Under the pieces are notes generated by a model that saw only the letters and a list, made by a program, of their open reading frames with translations, was not told the DNA's origin and ran no database searches. The position numbers and the translations under genes are program-made. From Streptomyces sp. CB02959 (GTDB lineage Bacteria > Actinomycetota > Actinomycetes > Streptomycetales > Streptomycetaceae), in the NCBI RefSeq assembly GCF_002803155.1, contig NZ_NNBP01000019.1, positions 62,001-126,000 on the forward strand: 64,000 nucleotides of DNA. The letters are read 5' to 3'. Every line of letters starts with the position of its first letter. Position 1 is the stretch's first letter. Shown piece after piece: positions 1 to 8,716 of this stretch.

Positions 1-1936
1 CGATCAGCAGGGTGTGCGGCCCCTGGTGGGCGGCGGCGACGGAGGCCACCTCGGCGCGGTCGGCACTGGGCCAGCCGGGGCCCAGTGGGCCGTCGTCCAG
101 CCGTCGCACCAGTTCGGCGGTGCGGGACGCGGCCTGCTCCTTGTCGTAGGCGAGCAGCAGGCGGCAGTCCTGGCCGCGGGCCGGGCGGACGTGCGGCAGC
201 CAGCCCAGCCAGGACCAGTCGGTGATCCGCTCCTCGATGGCGTGTGCCCGGTCGGTGCTGATCAGGACGATCTCCAGCGCCCCGGGGGAGTGCAGCGCGG
301 CCAGCTGCGCGGCGGCGGACCGGGCCAGGCCGACGAGCCGGGTCCGCGGGCCGGCGAGCCCGAGGGCGCCGGCCCGGCGGAGTTCGACGGTGACGGGCGT
401 GACGGTGCGGCCGCCGTCCCGCTCGGCCGTCCCCAGGCGGACGGTGAGTGCGTCCGGGTGTCCCGGGCCGCGCTCCCAGAGCCGGGGGCCGGGGCCGAGC
501 GCGGTGAGCAGGATGGCGGCGGCGTCCGGCCAGCGTTCGTGGGCGGCCGGGCCTACGGGGGCGGGGATACTGCCGGCGGTAGTACCGGACGGGTCGTCGG
601 TGGCTGCCGGCTCGTCGCCGTACGCAGTCTCGGGGGACGGGTCGTACGGCTCCACCGCGGGGCGTCCGCCGGCGAGCCGGCGCGCCCAGGCGCCGATGCC
701 GCCGCGCCGGCCGGCCTTGCGGGTCACCGGGTCGGGCGGGACCAGGTACTGCTGTCCGCCGTGGGTCTGCCCGCCCGCGGGCGCGGCGCCGTGGCCGGGC
801 ACCGCGTCGTGGCCGGTGGGTGTCCCGTAGTCCGCCGTGGGATGGCCCGGGCCGTTCCCGTAGGCGGCGTGTGTCGGGGCGTGGGGTGCGTCCGGTGCCG
901 GTCCGGAGCCGGGTGTCGCGGGGGTGTGCGGGTCCGGTGCGTATGCGGCGGGGGCTGGCTCCTGGCGGGGCGCGGCGGGTGCGGCGGGTGGGAACAGGCC
1001 GTCCTGGGACGGGCCGGCCGGTCCCGGGGTGTGGGCCCCGGGCGCGTCGAGGGGCTCGTCGGCACCGTGCGGGGCCCACGCGGCGGGGGCGGGAACGCCG
1101 CGCAGCGGGGTGTCCCGGCGCCCGGATCCGGCGTCCGGCCGGCTCTCGGGGGCCGCCGGGGCGGTCATCGAGGGGGCGAAGCTTGCCGAGGTGGGGGGCT
1201 CGTGGCCGTGGTGGGCGTACAGGGCGCCCGACGTGGTCGCGCCGGTGGCCGTCGCGGCGGGGCTCACCCGGCCGGGGGCGACCCGGAGGTGGCCCTCCCC
1301 GTCGGGGGTGGCGTCCAGGGCCGGGTCCGGGGTGCGGGGCGGGGACTGGAGGCGGAGCGCCGATTCGCCGATGCGCAGCAGGGCGCCGGGCGGCAGGGGG
1401 ACGGCGAGGTCGTGGAGTTCGGTGCCGTCGACGGCGGTGCCGTTGGTGGAGCGCAGGTCGGCGACGTACACCGCGCCGTCGGGCTCGACCGTGACGGCGC
1501 AGTGCAGGCGGGAGACGTCCGGGTCGTCCAGGGGGACGTCGGCGTCGGCGGAGCGGCCGATGCGGATCTGGCCGCCGTGCAGGAGGTGCACGCCGCCGGC
1601 GTCGGGGCCGGAGACGACGCGGAGCCGTGCGGAGCCGTGCGGCAGGCCGTGCGCGGGGGCGGGGCCGGGGCCCTGGAGGGAGAGCACCGCGCCGTCGATC
1701 AGGGGTGGCTCGCCGAGGGCGGCGCGCTGCGGGTCGAGCCGCTCGGTGCCGGCGTAGAGGACGACCGGGGCGCTGCTGCCGGTGCTGCCGACGTCCGCGC
1801 CGGTGCCCGCCACGGACGCCGCGAGCGAGCCGGCGACCGTCGCCAGGGCGGTCCCGGCGGGGGCCGTCACGAGGACGTCGCAGGCCCGCGTGGTGTGGCC
1901 GCTGCGCGGCCCGAGGACGGTCAGCCGGATCTGCAT
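1..1936 (-). CDS. FHA-domain FtsK/SpoIIIE-like protein, N-terminal part (gene continues past the window edge)
   Basis: Reading the minus strand from an ATG at 1936 gives 645 uninterrupted codons to the window edge, so the C-terminal part is missing. The first ~40 residues (MQIRLTVLGP...) look like a ubiquitin-like YukD/EsaB fold. Residues about 120-180 form an FHA domain with the hallmark IRIGRSADADVPL and VSRLHC and the RSTNGT loop, a phosphothreonine-binding module. A long Pro/Ala-rich linker follows (about 220-400), then a segment typical of Streptomyces FtsK/SpoIIIE-like ATPases (ALEIVLISTDR, DWSWLGWLPHVRP, CRLLLAYD). The ATPase modules would lie outside the window. The gene is divergent from two Ser/Thr kinases, so the FHA domain may read their phosphorylation; that link is inference. 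The high-scoring plus-strand frames across this region are codon-bias shadows. Confidence 0.85.
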   Translation of the reverse strand, partial: MQIRLTVLGPRSGHTTRACDVLVTAPAGTALATVAGSLAASVAGTGADVGSTGSSAPVVLYAGTERLDPQRAALGEPPLIDGAVLSLQGPGPAPAHGLPHGSARLRVVSGPDAGGVHLLHGGQIRIGRSADADVPLDDPDVSRLHCAVTVEPDGAVYVADLRSTNGTAVDGTELHDLAVPLPPGALLRIGESALRLQSPPRTPDPALDATPDGEGHLRVAPGRVSPAATATGATTSGALYAHHGHEPPTSASFAPSMTAPAAPESRPDAGSGRRDTPLRGVPAPAAWAPHGADEPLDAPGAHTPGPAGPSQDGLFPPAAPAAPRQEPAPAAYAPDPHTPATPGSGPAPDAPHAPTHAAYGNGPGHPTADYGTPTGHDAVPGHGAAPAGGQTHGGQQYLVPPDPVTRKAGRRGGIGAWARRLAGGRPAVEPYDPSPETAYGDEPAATDDPSGTTAGSIPAPVGPAAHERWPDAAAILLTALGPGPRLWERGPGHPDALTVRLGTAERDGGRTVTPVTVELRRAGALGLAGPRTRLVGLARSAAAQLAALHSPGALEIVLISTDRAHAIEERITDWSWLGWLPHVRPARGQDCRLLLAYDKEQAASRTAELVRRLDDGPLGPGWPSADRAEVASVAAAHQGPHTLLI

Positions 1937-2066
1937 CGCCGTCAACGGTCCCTTCTGCCGGGAATCCGGCAGGGGCTCCGCTCGCTCCCCCACCGCACCC
2001 CGGGCACGTCGGCACGGACATGTCCCATGCACGTCACGACAGTGACCGCGCGCCCCCACCGCGTGC

Positions 2067-2088
2067 GTGCTGGGATGCATCCTCGCAC
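2067..2088. promoter_or_regulatory. 22-bp palindrome in the divergent FHA/pkaA promoter region
   Basis: In the 535-bp gap between the FHA gene (start 1936) and pkaA (start 2472), the sequence GTGC-TG-GGATGCATCC-TC-GCAC is an inverted repeat with a perfect 10-bp core and outer GTGC/GCAC arms. It lies about 130 bp upstream of the FHA gene start. It resembles a dimeric regulator site; the binding protein is unknown. No other gene or RNA was recognised in the gap. Confidence 0.4.
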
Positions 2089-2471
2089 CTGCCGCTGACA
2101 ACACGCCCGCCGACCGCCCATTAATGATCTTGATTGGTCGGCCGGCGGCGGAAAACTGCCTACTTACGTGCATCGAACCGGCCGATTTCGCTCATCGGTT
2201 GCCGTGGAAGTGATCAGTGGTGGACGGCACCCGGACCGCTGAAGCGGGTTCCGGCCGTGTTGACGCGGACGCCGCGGTTCCCCGTACGGGCCGGGCCGGG
2301 CGGCGTCCGGAATACGGGCAACCAACCACCCGGAACCGGCGTCTTCCCGAGGAGCCCCGCGCCGTCCGGCGCACCGAGATGTTTGTGCGACGGCACTACA
2401 GTGGGGCGGACGGGCCGCGAGCTGACCCAGCGGGCCAGGCCAGGATCCACCACGACCAGGGAGCGCATGAC

Positions 2472-4100
2472 GTGCGGCCGGTAGGCAGCAAGTACCTGCT
2501 TGAGGAGCCGCTGGGACGCGGCGCCACAGGCACCGTCTGGCGTGCCCGCCAGAGGGAGGCGGCGGGTGCCGAGGCCGCCGTCCCGGGGGAGCCCGGCGAA
2601 ACGGTCGCGATCAAGGTCCTCAAGGAGGAGCTGGCGTCCGACGCCGACGTGGTGATGCGCTTCCTGCGGGAGCGCTCGGTCCTGCTGCGGCTCACCCACC
2701 CCAACATCGTCCGGACCCGCGACCTGGTCGTCGAGGGCGACCTGCTGGCGCTCGTCATGGACCTGGTCGACGGCCCCGACCTGCACCGCTACCTGCGCGA
2801 CAACGGCCCGTTCAGCCCGGTGGCGGCCGCCCTGCTCACCGCGCAGATCGCCGACGCGCTGGCCGCCAGCCACGCCGACGGCGTCGTCCACCGCGACCTC
2901 AAGCCCGCCAACGTCCTGCTCGCCGGCTCGGACGGCAGCGGCGAGATGCACCCGATGCTGACCGACTTCGGCATCGCCCGGCTGGCCGACTCCCCGGGGC
3001 TGACCCGTACGCACGAGTTCGTCGGCACCCCCGCCTACGTGGCGCCGGAGTCCGCCGAGGGCCGCCCGCAGACCTCCGCCGTGGACATCTACGGCGCCGG
3101 CATCCTGCTCTACGAGCTGCTCACCGGCCGTCCGCCGTTCGCCGGGGCGACCGCCCTGGAGGTGCTGCACAGGCACCTCGCCGAGGAGCCGCAGCGCCCC
3201 GCCTCGCTCCCCGAGCCGATGTGGACGATCGTCGAGCGCTGCCTGCGCAAGCGGCCCGAGGAGCGCCCCAGCGCCGAGAACCTGGCGCGCGCCCTGCGCA
3301 CCGTCGCGTCCGGCATCGGCGCGCAGGCCACCCCGGAGCAGGCCCAGGCGGCGCTGGGCGTCGCCGCGCTGCTCGCCCCCGACCCGGACCCCGCCACCGT
3401 CCCCGGCACCAGCGACGGCTCCCAGGGGACGGACGCCGCCGCGCCGACCCAGGTGCTGCCGACCAACGCGTCCTCCTACGACCCGGGCGCGGCGACCAGC
3501 GTGCTGCCGTCGACCGGTGCCGGTGGTCCCGGGGGCCAGGGCCCGGCGCCGACGCGTGCGATGCCGCCGGTGCCCCCGATGCCGATGGGCGCGCCCATCG
3601 GCGGTCCGCCGGAGCCCGAGGGCCCGCACCCGTGGGAGTCCCAGCTGCGGGCCGCCCGCGACCGCAACGACCAGACCCAGGTCCAGTACCTCGACCCGCA
3701 GGACGACCCGCTGCGCCGCCGTCCGCAGCGCCGCCCGGCCCCGCAGCAGCCGCCCCAGTACGGCGGGCAGCAGGCCGGGTACGCCCAGCAGCAGCGGCCG
3801 CCGGCCCCCCAGCGCCGCCAGGAGCCGCCGCCGCAGCGCTACGAGCCGGCCCCGCCGCCCGCCCGGGAGCCGCGGCCCCGGCGCGAGCCGCGGCAGCGCA
3901 GCGCCAACCCGATGCGGATCCCCGGTCTGGGCTGCCTGAAGGGCTGCCTGTTCACCGTGCTGCTGCTGTTCGTGGCGGCCTGGCTGATCTGGGAGTTCAC
4001 CCCGCTCCAGGAGTGGATCGGGACGACCAAGGGCTTCTTCCAGCAGATCGGTGACGTCTTCGCCAGCGTGCAGCACTTCGTACAGAAGATCGGCGGCTGA
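2472..4100 (+). CDS. pkaA: Membrane-anchored Ser/Thr protein kinase PkaA
   Basis: A 542-residue eukaryotic-type (Hanks) kinase. Start GTG 2472 was chosen over longer upstream frames because AGGGAG lies 8 nt before it and the protein then begins directly with the kinase fold (VRPVGSKYLLEEPLGRG). Visible motifs are the glycine loop GRGATGTVW (16-23), the ATP lysine in VAIK (Lys48), the catalytic loop HRDLKPANVLL, DFGIARL and the GTPAYVAPE activation segment. After about residue 280 comes a Pro/Gln/Arg-rich disordered linker. A single membrane span (CLFTVLLLFVAAWLIWEF, about 490-510) and a short outer tail follow, with no PASTA domains. A second kinase lies 180 bp downstream. Length and layout match S. 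coelicolor PkaA as I remember it. Confidence 0.93.
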   Translation: MRPVGSKYLLEEPLGRGATGTVWRARQREAAGAEAAVPGEPGETVAIKVLKEELASDADVVMRFLRERSVLLRLTHPNIVRTRDLVVEGDLLALVMDLVDGPDLHRYLRDNGPFSPVAAALLTAQIADALAASHADGVVHRDLKPANVLLAGSDGSGEMHPMLTDFGIARLADSPGLTRTHEFVGTPAYVAPESAEGRPQTSAVDIYGAGILLYELLTGRPPFAGATALEVLHRHLAEEPQRPASLPEPMWTIVERCLRKRPEERPSAENLARALRTVASGIGAQATPEQAQAALGVAALLAPDPDPATVPGTSDGSQGTDAAAPTQVLPTNASSYDPGAATSVLPSTGAGGPGGQGPAPTRAMPPVPPMPMGAPIGGPPEPEGPHPWESQLRAARDRNDQTQVQYLDPQDDPLRRRPQRRPAPQQPPQYGGQQAGYAQQQRPPAPQRRQEPPPQRYEPAPPPAREPRPRREPRQRSANPMRIPGLGCLKGCLFTVLLLFVAAWLIWEFTPLQEWIGTTKGFFQQIGDVFASVQHFVQKIGG

Positions 4101-4280
4101 CGACCCGTACGGACGGAGCGGCGGCGGCATCGTCTCTTTGTCGACTTCCGGCCGGTGAATTCCCGGACAGAAGTGACGGTTGCCGCCATTGGGGGCACTG
4201 AACCCTCTGGCGCCCGCGTAGCTTTGACGCCAACCTCAGCCCCCGCAGGACGCTCGGGGGCCCGACACGTCGGAGCAGTC

Positions 4281-5585
4281 TTGGCACGGAAGATCGGCAG
4301 CCGGTACACCGCCCACCAGATCCTGGGGCGCGGCAGTGCGGGCACGGTATGGCTGGGCGAGGGTCCCGAAGGGGCCGTGGCCATCAAGCTGTTGCGTGAG
4401 GACCTCGCCTCCGACCAGGAGCTCGTCGGCCGCTTCGTGCAGGAGCGGGCGGCGCTGCTGAGCCTGGAGCACCCGCGTATCGTCGGCGTCCGCGACCTCG
4501 TCGTCGACGGCGCCGACCTCGCGCTCGTCATGGACCTCGTCCGCGGGACCGATCTGCGCACCCGCCTGGAGCGCGAGCGGCGGCTGGCCCCGGAGGCCGC
4601 CGTGGCCATCGCCGCCGACGTCGCCGACGGCCTCGCCGCCGCGCACGCCGCCCGGATCGTGCACCGCGACGTCAAGCCGGAGAACGTCCTGCTGGACATG
4701 CAGGGCCCGCTCGGCCCCGGTGGCGCGCACCCCGCGCTGCTCACCGACTTCGGCATCGCGCGCCTGGTCGACTCCCCGCGCCGGACCCTCTCCCAGCCGC
4801 CGGCCGGGGGGAGCTCCGGCCCGCTGCGCTCGGCCAAGGTCATCGGCACTCCCGACTACCTCGCCCCGGAGATCATCGAGGGGCTGCCGCCGCGCGCCTC
4901 GGTGGACGTCTACGCGCTGGCCACCGTCCTGTACGAGATGCTCGCCGGCTTCACGCCCTTCGGGGGCGGCCACCCCGGGGCGGTGCTGCGCCGCCACGTC
5001 ACCGAGAGCGTCGCCCCGCTGCCCGGCATCCCGGACGAACTGTGGCAGCTGCTGCTCCAGTGCCTGGCCAAGGCGCCCGCCTCCCGGCTGCGCGCCCCGG
5101 AACTCGCCGCCCGGCTGCGGGAGATCCTGCCCGGTCTGGCCGGTATGCCGCCGCTGGACATCGACGAGCCCGGCGACGAGCAGCCGGCCGACGACCCGGA
5201 GGGCGCCCCCACCGGCTCCCGCCAGGAGGCCCACTACCCGCCGGCGGCGCCCGAAGGGCCGCCGCGCGGCGCGGTCCCCCTGGTCCAGGGGGCGAAACCG
5301 GACTCCAACCGGGAGACGCACACCAGCATGCGGGTCCCCGAGCCGGACGAACTGGCCGGCGGCGCGCACGGCACCGCCCGCGCCCCGCGGGCCGCGGGGG
5401 AGCGCCGGGCGGGCTCGGCCCGGCACCGTTCGTCGCCGGAGGCGGTGCGCCGCCGCCGGATCAAGGTGGTCGGGGTGGCCGCCCTGGTCGTCGTGGCGGC
5501 CACGGCCGGCGGTCTGCTGGCCTCGGGCGGCGACGAGGGGGGCGGCGCCACGCCGGGCGTGCACCGGCCGCATCCAGCCCCGTGA
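4281..5585 (+). CDS. pkaB: Membrane-anchored Ser/Thr protein kinase PkaB
   Basis: A 434-residue Hanks-type kinase using a TTG start at 4281 (GGAGCAG just upstream), which gives the family N-terminus LARKIGSRYTAHQILGRG. Motifs are GRGSAGTVW, VAIKLL, HRDVKPENVLL, DFGIARL and GTPDYLAPE. The activation loop is longer than in PkaA, with a Ser/Pro-rich insert before GTPDY. A basic disordered linker leads to one membrane span at the extreme C-terminus (about 405-422) and only a ~20-residue outer tail, so there is no sensory ectodomain. It lies downstream of pkaA in the same direction and upstream of prfB. A TAGCTT box around 4220 could give it its own promoter. Substrates are not evident; the nearby FHA protein is a candidate partner by context only. 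Confidence 0.9.
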   Translation: MARKIGSRYTAHQILGRGSAGTVWLGEGPEGAVAIKLLREDLASDQELVGRFVQERAALLSLEHPRIVGVRDLVVDGADLALVMDLVRGTDLRTRLERERRLAPEAAVAIAADVADGLAAAHAARIVHRDVKPENVLLDMQGPLGPGGAHPALLTDFGIARLVDSPRRTLSQPPAGGSSGPLRSAKVIGTPDYLAPEIIEGLPPRASVDVYALATVLYEMLAGFTPFGGGHPGAVLRRHVTESVAPLPGIPDELWQLLLQCLAKAPASRLRAPELAARLREILPGLAGMPPLDIDEPGDEQPADDPEGAPTGSRQEAHYPPAAPEGPPRGAVPLVQGAKPDSNRETHTSMRVPEPDELAGGAHGTARAPRAAGERRAGSARHRSSPEAVRRRRIKVVGVAALVVVAATAGGLLASGGDEGGGATPGVHRPHPAP

Positions 5586-5698
5586 CCTGGGGCTGGCGCC
5601 GCCGCGGGAACCCCGCGCGAGGCGGTCGCCGGCCCCCGCTCCGCCCTCCCGCCCCGGTCCGGTCGCCGGGGCCGGGGCACATTGTCGGTGGCAGCCGT

Positions 5699-5704
5699 TA
5701 GGCT
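5699..5704 (+). promoter_or_regulatory. Candidate -10 box of prfB (leaderless)
   Basis: TAGGCT ends 6 nt before the GTG start of prfB and no Shine-Dalgarno sequence precedes the start. This spacing puts the transcription start at or very near the start codon. The -35 region is weak. Confidence 0.5.
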
Positions 5705-5710
5705 GGGTGC

Positions 5711-6817
5711 GTGGCAGTCGTCGATGTATCCGAAGAGCTGAAGTCCCTCTCCTCGACCATGGAGTCGATCGAGGCCGTCCTGGACCTCGACAAGATGAGG
5801 GCCGATGTCGCCGTGCTTGAGGAGCAGGCCGCGGCGCCGTCCCTGTGGGACGACCCGGCGAACGCGCAGAAGATCACCAGCCAGCTGTCCTACCTCCAGG
5901 GCCAGCTGCGCCGGGCCGAGGAGCTGCGCGGCCGCGTCGACGACCTTGAGGTGCTCTTCGAGCTCGCCGAGGCCGAGGGCGACGAGGAGACCCGCGCCGA
6001 GGCCGAGAGCGAGCTGACCGACGTCCGCAAGGCGGTCGACGAGCTGGAGGTCCGCACGCTGCTCTCGGGCGAGTACGACGCCCGTGAGGCCCTGGTCAGC
6101 ATCCGCGCCGAGGCCGGCGGGGTGGACGCCGCGGACTTCGCCGAGAAGCTCCAGCGGATGTATCTGCGCTGGGCCGAGCGCCACGGCCACAAGACCGAGC
6201 TCTACGAGACCTCGTACGCCGAAGAGGCCGGCATCAAGTCGACCACCTTCGCCGTCCAGGTGCCCTACGCCTACGGCACGCTCTCCGTGGAGCAGGGCAC
6301 GCACCGCCTGGTGCGCATCTCGCCGTTCGACAACCAGGGCCGCCGCCAGACCTCCTTCGCGGGCGTCGAGGTGCTGCCGGTCGTCGAGCAGACCGACCAC
6401 ATCGAGATCGACGAGAGCGATCTGCGGGTGGACGTCTACCGTTCCTCGGGCCCCGGCGGCCAGGGCGTCAACACCACGGACTCCGCGGTCCGCCTGACGC
6501 ACATCCCCACCGGCATCGTCGTCTCCTGCCAGAACGAGCGCTCGCAGATCCAGAACAAGGCCACCGCCATGAACGTCCTCCAGGCGAAGCTGCTGGAGCG
6601 GCGCCGCCAGGAGGAGCGGGCCAAGATGGACGCCCTCAAGGGCGACGGCGGCAACTCCTGGGGCAACCAGATGCGTTCGTACGTCCTGCACCCGTACCAG
6701 ATGGTCAAGGACTTGCGGACGGAGTTCGAGGTCGGCAACCCGCAGGGTGTGCTGGACGGCGACATCGACGGCTTCCTGGAGGCCGGCATCCGCTGGCGCA
6801 AGCAGACGGAGAAGTAA
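5711..6817 (+). CDS. prfB: Peptide chain release factor 2 (RF2)
   Basis: Terminates translation at UGA and UAA stop codons on the ribosome. The 368-residue protein has an N-terminal helical domain, the stop-codon recognition tripeptide SPF (in VRISPFDNQGRRQTSF), and the universally conserved GGQ peptidyl-hydrolysis motif in SSGPGGQGVNTTDSAVRLTH. It is one continuous frame; the in-frame UGA and programmed +1 frameshift of E. coli prfB are absent. Start GTG 5711 has no Shine-Dalgarno but a TAGGCT box just upstream, consistent with a leaderless mRNA. A strong terminator follows. Confidence 0.97.
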   Translation: MAVVDVSEELKSLSSTMESIEAVLDLDKMRADVAVLEEQAAAPSLWDDPANAQKITSQLSYLQGQLRRAEELRGRVDDLEVLFELAEAEGDEETRAEAESELTDVRKAVDELEVRTLLSGEYDAREALVSIRAEAGGVDAADFAEKLQRMYLRWAERHGHKTELYETSYAEEAGIKSTTFAVQVPYAYGTLSVEQGTHRLVRISPFDNQGRRQTSFAGVEVLPVVEQTDHIEIDESDLRVDVYRSSGPGGQGVNTTDSAVRLTHIPTGIVVSCQNERSQIQNKATAMNVLQAKLLERRRQEERAKMDALKGDGGNSWGNQMRSYVLHPYQMVKDLRTEFEVGNPQGVLDGDIDGFLEAGIRWRKQTEK

Positions 6818-6857
6818 CCACCGACACAAGCGGACAAACGCCCGCGGAACGTCCCGA

Positions 6858-6890
6858 CAACTGCCTCCCTTCGGGGGGCAGTTGTTTTTT
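6858..6890 (+). terminator. Rho-independent terminator after prfB
   Basis: A 12-bp stem (CAACTGCCTCCC with GGGGGGCAGTTG, one G-T pair, short loop) is followed directly by six T residues. It lies 40 bp past the prfB stop. The rest of the 335-bp gap up to 7153 holds no recognisable gene. Confidence 0.9.
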
Positions 6891-7152
6891 GCGGTGGCGG
6901 TTAGGTCACAGTCGTACGTCCATGTATCGCCCGCCTCATGACAATTCAGGCATCAAGCCTTTATTCGGCCTTGACGATGTTCCGAGAACTGGGAAGGCTG
7001 AGCGCGGCATGCGTGTGTCATGGGGCGCGTGCAAGAACGGGGAGGCGAATGGCCCGCAGTGAGTGCGCGGCCGTGGCGTGCACACCCCCATCGGTCGTTG
7101 CCCCGTGCGGCGGTGCTCCAATGACGAGTTCAGCTACTGGGGGTAGCAGTAC

Positions 7153-8088
7153 ATGACGAAGAAGACGCGGCTGCGCGTTGCGCGCATTGCGGCCGGTGCG
7201 GTGATCGCGGCCGGTGCGTCGCTCACGGCGGCCGGCGCGGCATCGGCCGCCGAGACGGGTCAGGCTCAGGGCAGTGGCATGGTCTGCAAGCCGTGGGACG
7301 TGCTCAAGCTGTTCTGCCACGAGACCGGCGGCGGTAGCTCCACCGGTGGCGAGTCCACGGGTGGCGAGTCCACCGGCGGCGAGTCCACGGGCGGCGACAC
7401 CACCGGCGGCGAGATCGGCAGCCAGACCTCGGGCGGCCAGACCTCGGGTGGCGAGATCACCGGCGGCGAGACCTCGGGTGGCGAGACCACCGGTGGTCAG
7501 ACCTCCGGTGGCCAGACTTCCGGTGGCGAGACCACCGGTGGTCAGACCTCCGGCGGTCAGACCTCGGGTGGCGAGACCACCGGTGGTCAGAACTCCGGTG
7601 GCCAGACCTCGGGTGGCGAGACCACCGGTGGTCAGAACTCCGGTGGCCAGAACTCCGGCGGTCAGACCACCGGTGGCCAGACCTCCGGTGGCGAGAACAC
7701 TGGTGGCCAGTCCACCGGCGGCCACTCCGGCGGCCAGACCGGCGGCAGCAGCACCGGTGGTCACTCCGGTGGCAGCAGCACCGGTGGTCACTCCGGTGGC
7801 AGCAGCACCGGCGGCGGCAGCTCGACCGGCGGCGACAGCACCGGTACCGGCACCGACAACGAGGGCTCCAAGCCGATCGAGCAGCCCGGTCAGGGCAAGG
7901 AGCAGGTCGTCGACACCCCGGGTCAGTCCAAGCAGCAGGCCAAGGGTGGTCAGCAGCTGGCGGAGACCGGTTCGTCCGGCACCACCTTCCTGCTGATCGG
8001 TGCGGCCACGATGATCGCCGGCGGTGTGGGCTTCCGGGTCCTGCCCCGTCTGATCAACAAGAACGGCGGCGGCGCGGCGGCTGCCTGA
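7153..8088 (+). CDS. LAETG-type sortase-anchored repeat surface protein
   Basis: A 311-residue exported protein. A signal peptide (MTKKTRLRVARIAAGAVIAAG to about residue 33, ASAAE cleavage) precedes a short segment with two cysteines (CKPWDVLKLFC). About 170 residues of Gly/Ser/Thr/Gln/Glu pentad repeats follow ([QE]-[TSN]-[TS]-G-G and later HSGGSSTGG variants). A linker leads to the sorting signal LAETG, a hydrophobic helix and a short basic tail (RLINKNGGG). LAxTG is the Streptomyces class E sortase signal, so the product should be covalently linked to the cell wall. No sortase gene lies beside it. The repeats suggest an extended stalk or adhesive layer; that function is inferred. A strong hairpin follows the stop. 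Confidence 0.9.
   Translation: MTKKTRLRVARIAAGAVIAAGASLTAAGAASAAETGQAQGSGMVCKPWDVLKLFCHETGGGSSTGGESTGGESTGGESTGGDTTGGEIGSQTSGGQTSGGEITGGETSGGETTGGQTSGGQTSGGETTGGQTSGGQTSGGETTGGQNSGGQTSGGETTGGQNSGGQNSGGQTTGGQTSGGENTGGQSTGGHSGGQTGGSSTGGHSGGSSTGGHSGGSSTGGGSSTGGDSTGTGTDNEGSKPIEQPGQGKEQVVDTPGQSKQQAKGGQQLAETGSSGTTFLLIGAATMIAGGVGFRVLPRLINKNGGGAAAA
7330..7840 (+). repeat. 15-bp coding tandem repeats (GGQTS/GGETT)
   Basis: Within the LAETG protein gene, 15-bp units such as ACCTCCGGTGGCCAG and ACCACCGGTGGCGAG recur dozens of times with small changes, then shift to a GGHSGGSSTGG-type unit near 7735-7815. Such arrays can change copy number by slippage, so protein length is likely to vary between strains. 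Confidence 0.9.
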
Positions 8089-8107
8089 CGCTGACGCGGC
8101 ACACGAC

Positions 8108-8142
8108 GAGGGGCCCGGGACGCACAGCGTCCCGGGCCCCTC
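8108..8142 (+). terminator. Terminator hairpin after the LAETG gene
   Basis: A perfect 15-bp stem GAGGGGCCCGGGACG / CGTCCCGGGCCCCTC with loop CACAG, 20 bp after the stop. There is no U-tract, as is common in Streptomyces. It may also serve the converging small gene at 8230-8421. Confidence 0.85.
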
Positions 8143-8229
8143 GGGCGTCTACGGGTGAGGTTTCACACTCTTCGGACACACTGCGCGACGGCGCCGACAC
8201 CCTGCGGCGCCGCGGTCGGGTGCGGGCCC

Positions 8230-8421
8230 TCAGACGGCCTGGCGGAGCAGCACCGCGACCGCGATCAACGCGATCAGCAGGGCCGCCAGCACCACGGGAT
8301 TGAGCTGGCCGAAAATGCCTGCTTGCTGCTGGAGTCGTTCCCTGCTGGCCCGGCACACGGGGCAGCGGCCCTCGCTCACAGGGGCCGCGCAATTGGCGCA
8401 CACCAATCGGTCGTACGTCAT
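8230..8421 (-). CDS. Small zinc-ribbon membrane protein, function unknown
   Basis: A 63-residue protein on the minus strand, start ATG 8421, with a strong Shine-Dalgarno (AAGGAGG, 5 nt spacing). The N-terminal half has two CxxC pairs (CANC and CPVC), typical of a zinc ribbon. The C-terminal half is one membrane span (LNPVVLAALLIALIAVAVLL). It lies antisense between prfB and ftsE. I recall a small hypothetical protein at the equivalent place in S. coelicolor, but no function is known to me. A membrane-tethered zinc ribbon next to the division genes ftsEX is noteworthy but unexplained. Confidence 0.8.
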   Translation of the reverse strand: MTYDRLVCANCAAPVSEGRCPVCRASRERLQQQAGIFGQLNPVVLAALLIALIAVAVLLRQAV

Positions 8422-8716
8422 GCGACCTCCTTACTCACTGCACCAACGCACCGGGAGGCGCGTCGGTTCCCTTACCACTGTGCCAGCTCCGTCGTCGTAC
8501 GGCGCGCCCCACGGGTCGCCGCCTCCCGTCCGCGCGGAATCCCTCCCTCCCATCCGGCTGGAATTGTGCGCGTTTTGTCCCATAGGCGCCGTGAAGAAAC
8601 CCACCAACCCCCCGCGACGGCTTCGCCCCCACCCGAGCTTCGCGTAGGGTCACGCTCACCGACGGGAGCCGTGACCGGCAACCCGTGCCCCTACCCAGGT
8701 CGACCGTGGTGCATCT

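Noticed and set aside
14..2098. Long plus-strand frame opposite the FHA gene
   Set aside because: Its product is a repetitive Gly/Arg/Ala sequence without any domain, while the minus strand encodes a clear FHA protein. It is a GC-bias shadow.
2214..4130. 638-residue minus-strand frame across pkaA
   Set aside because: Antisense to an unambiguous kinase; the composition (Gly/Arg/Ala/Val) is that of a shadow frame.
5711..5790. Programmed frameshift in prfB
   Set aside because: The RF2 frame is continuous from GTG to stop, with no in-frame TGA near the start.
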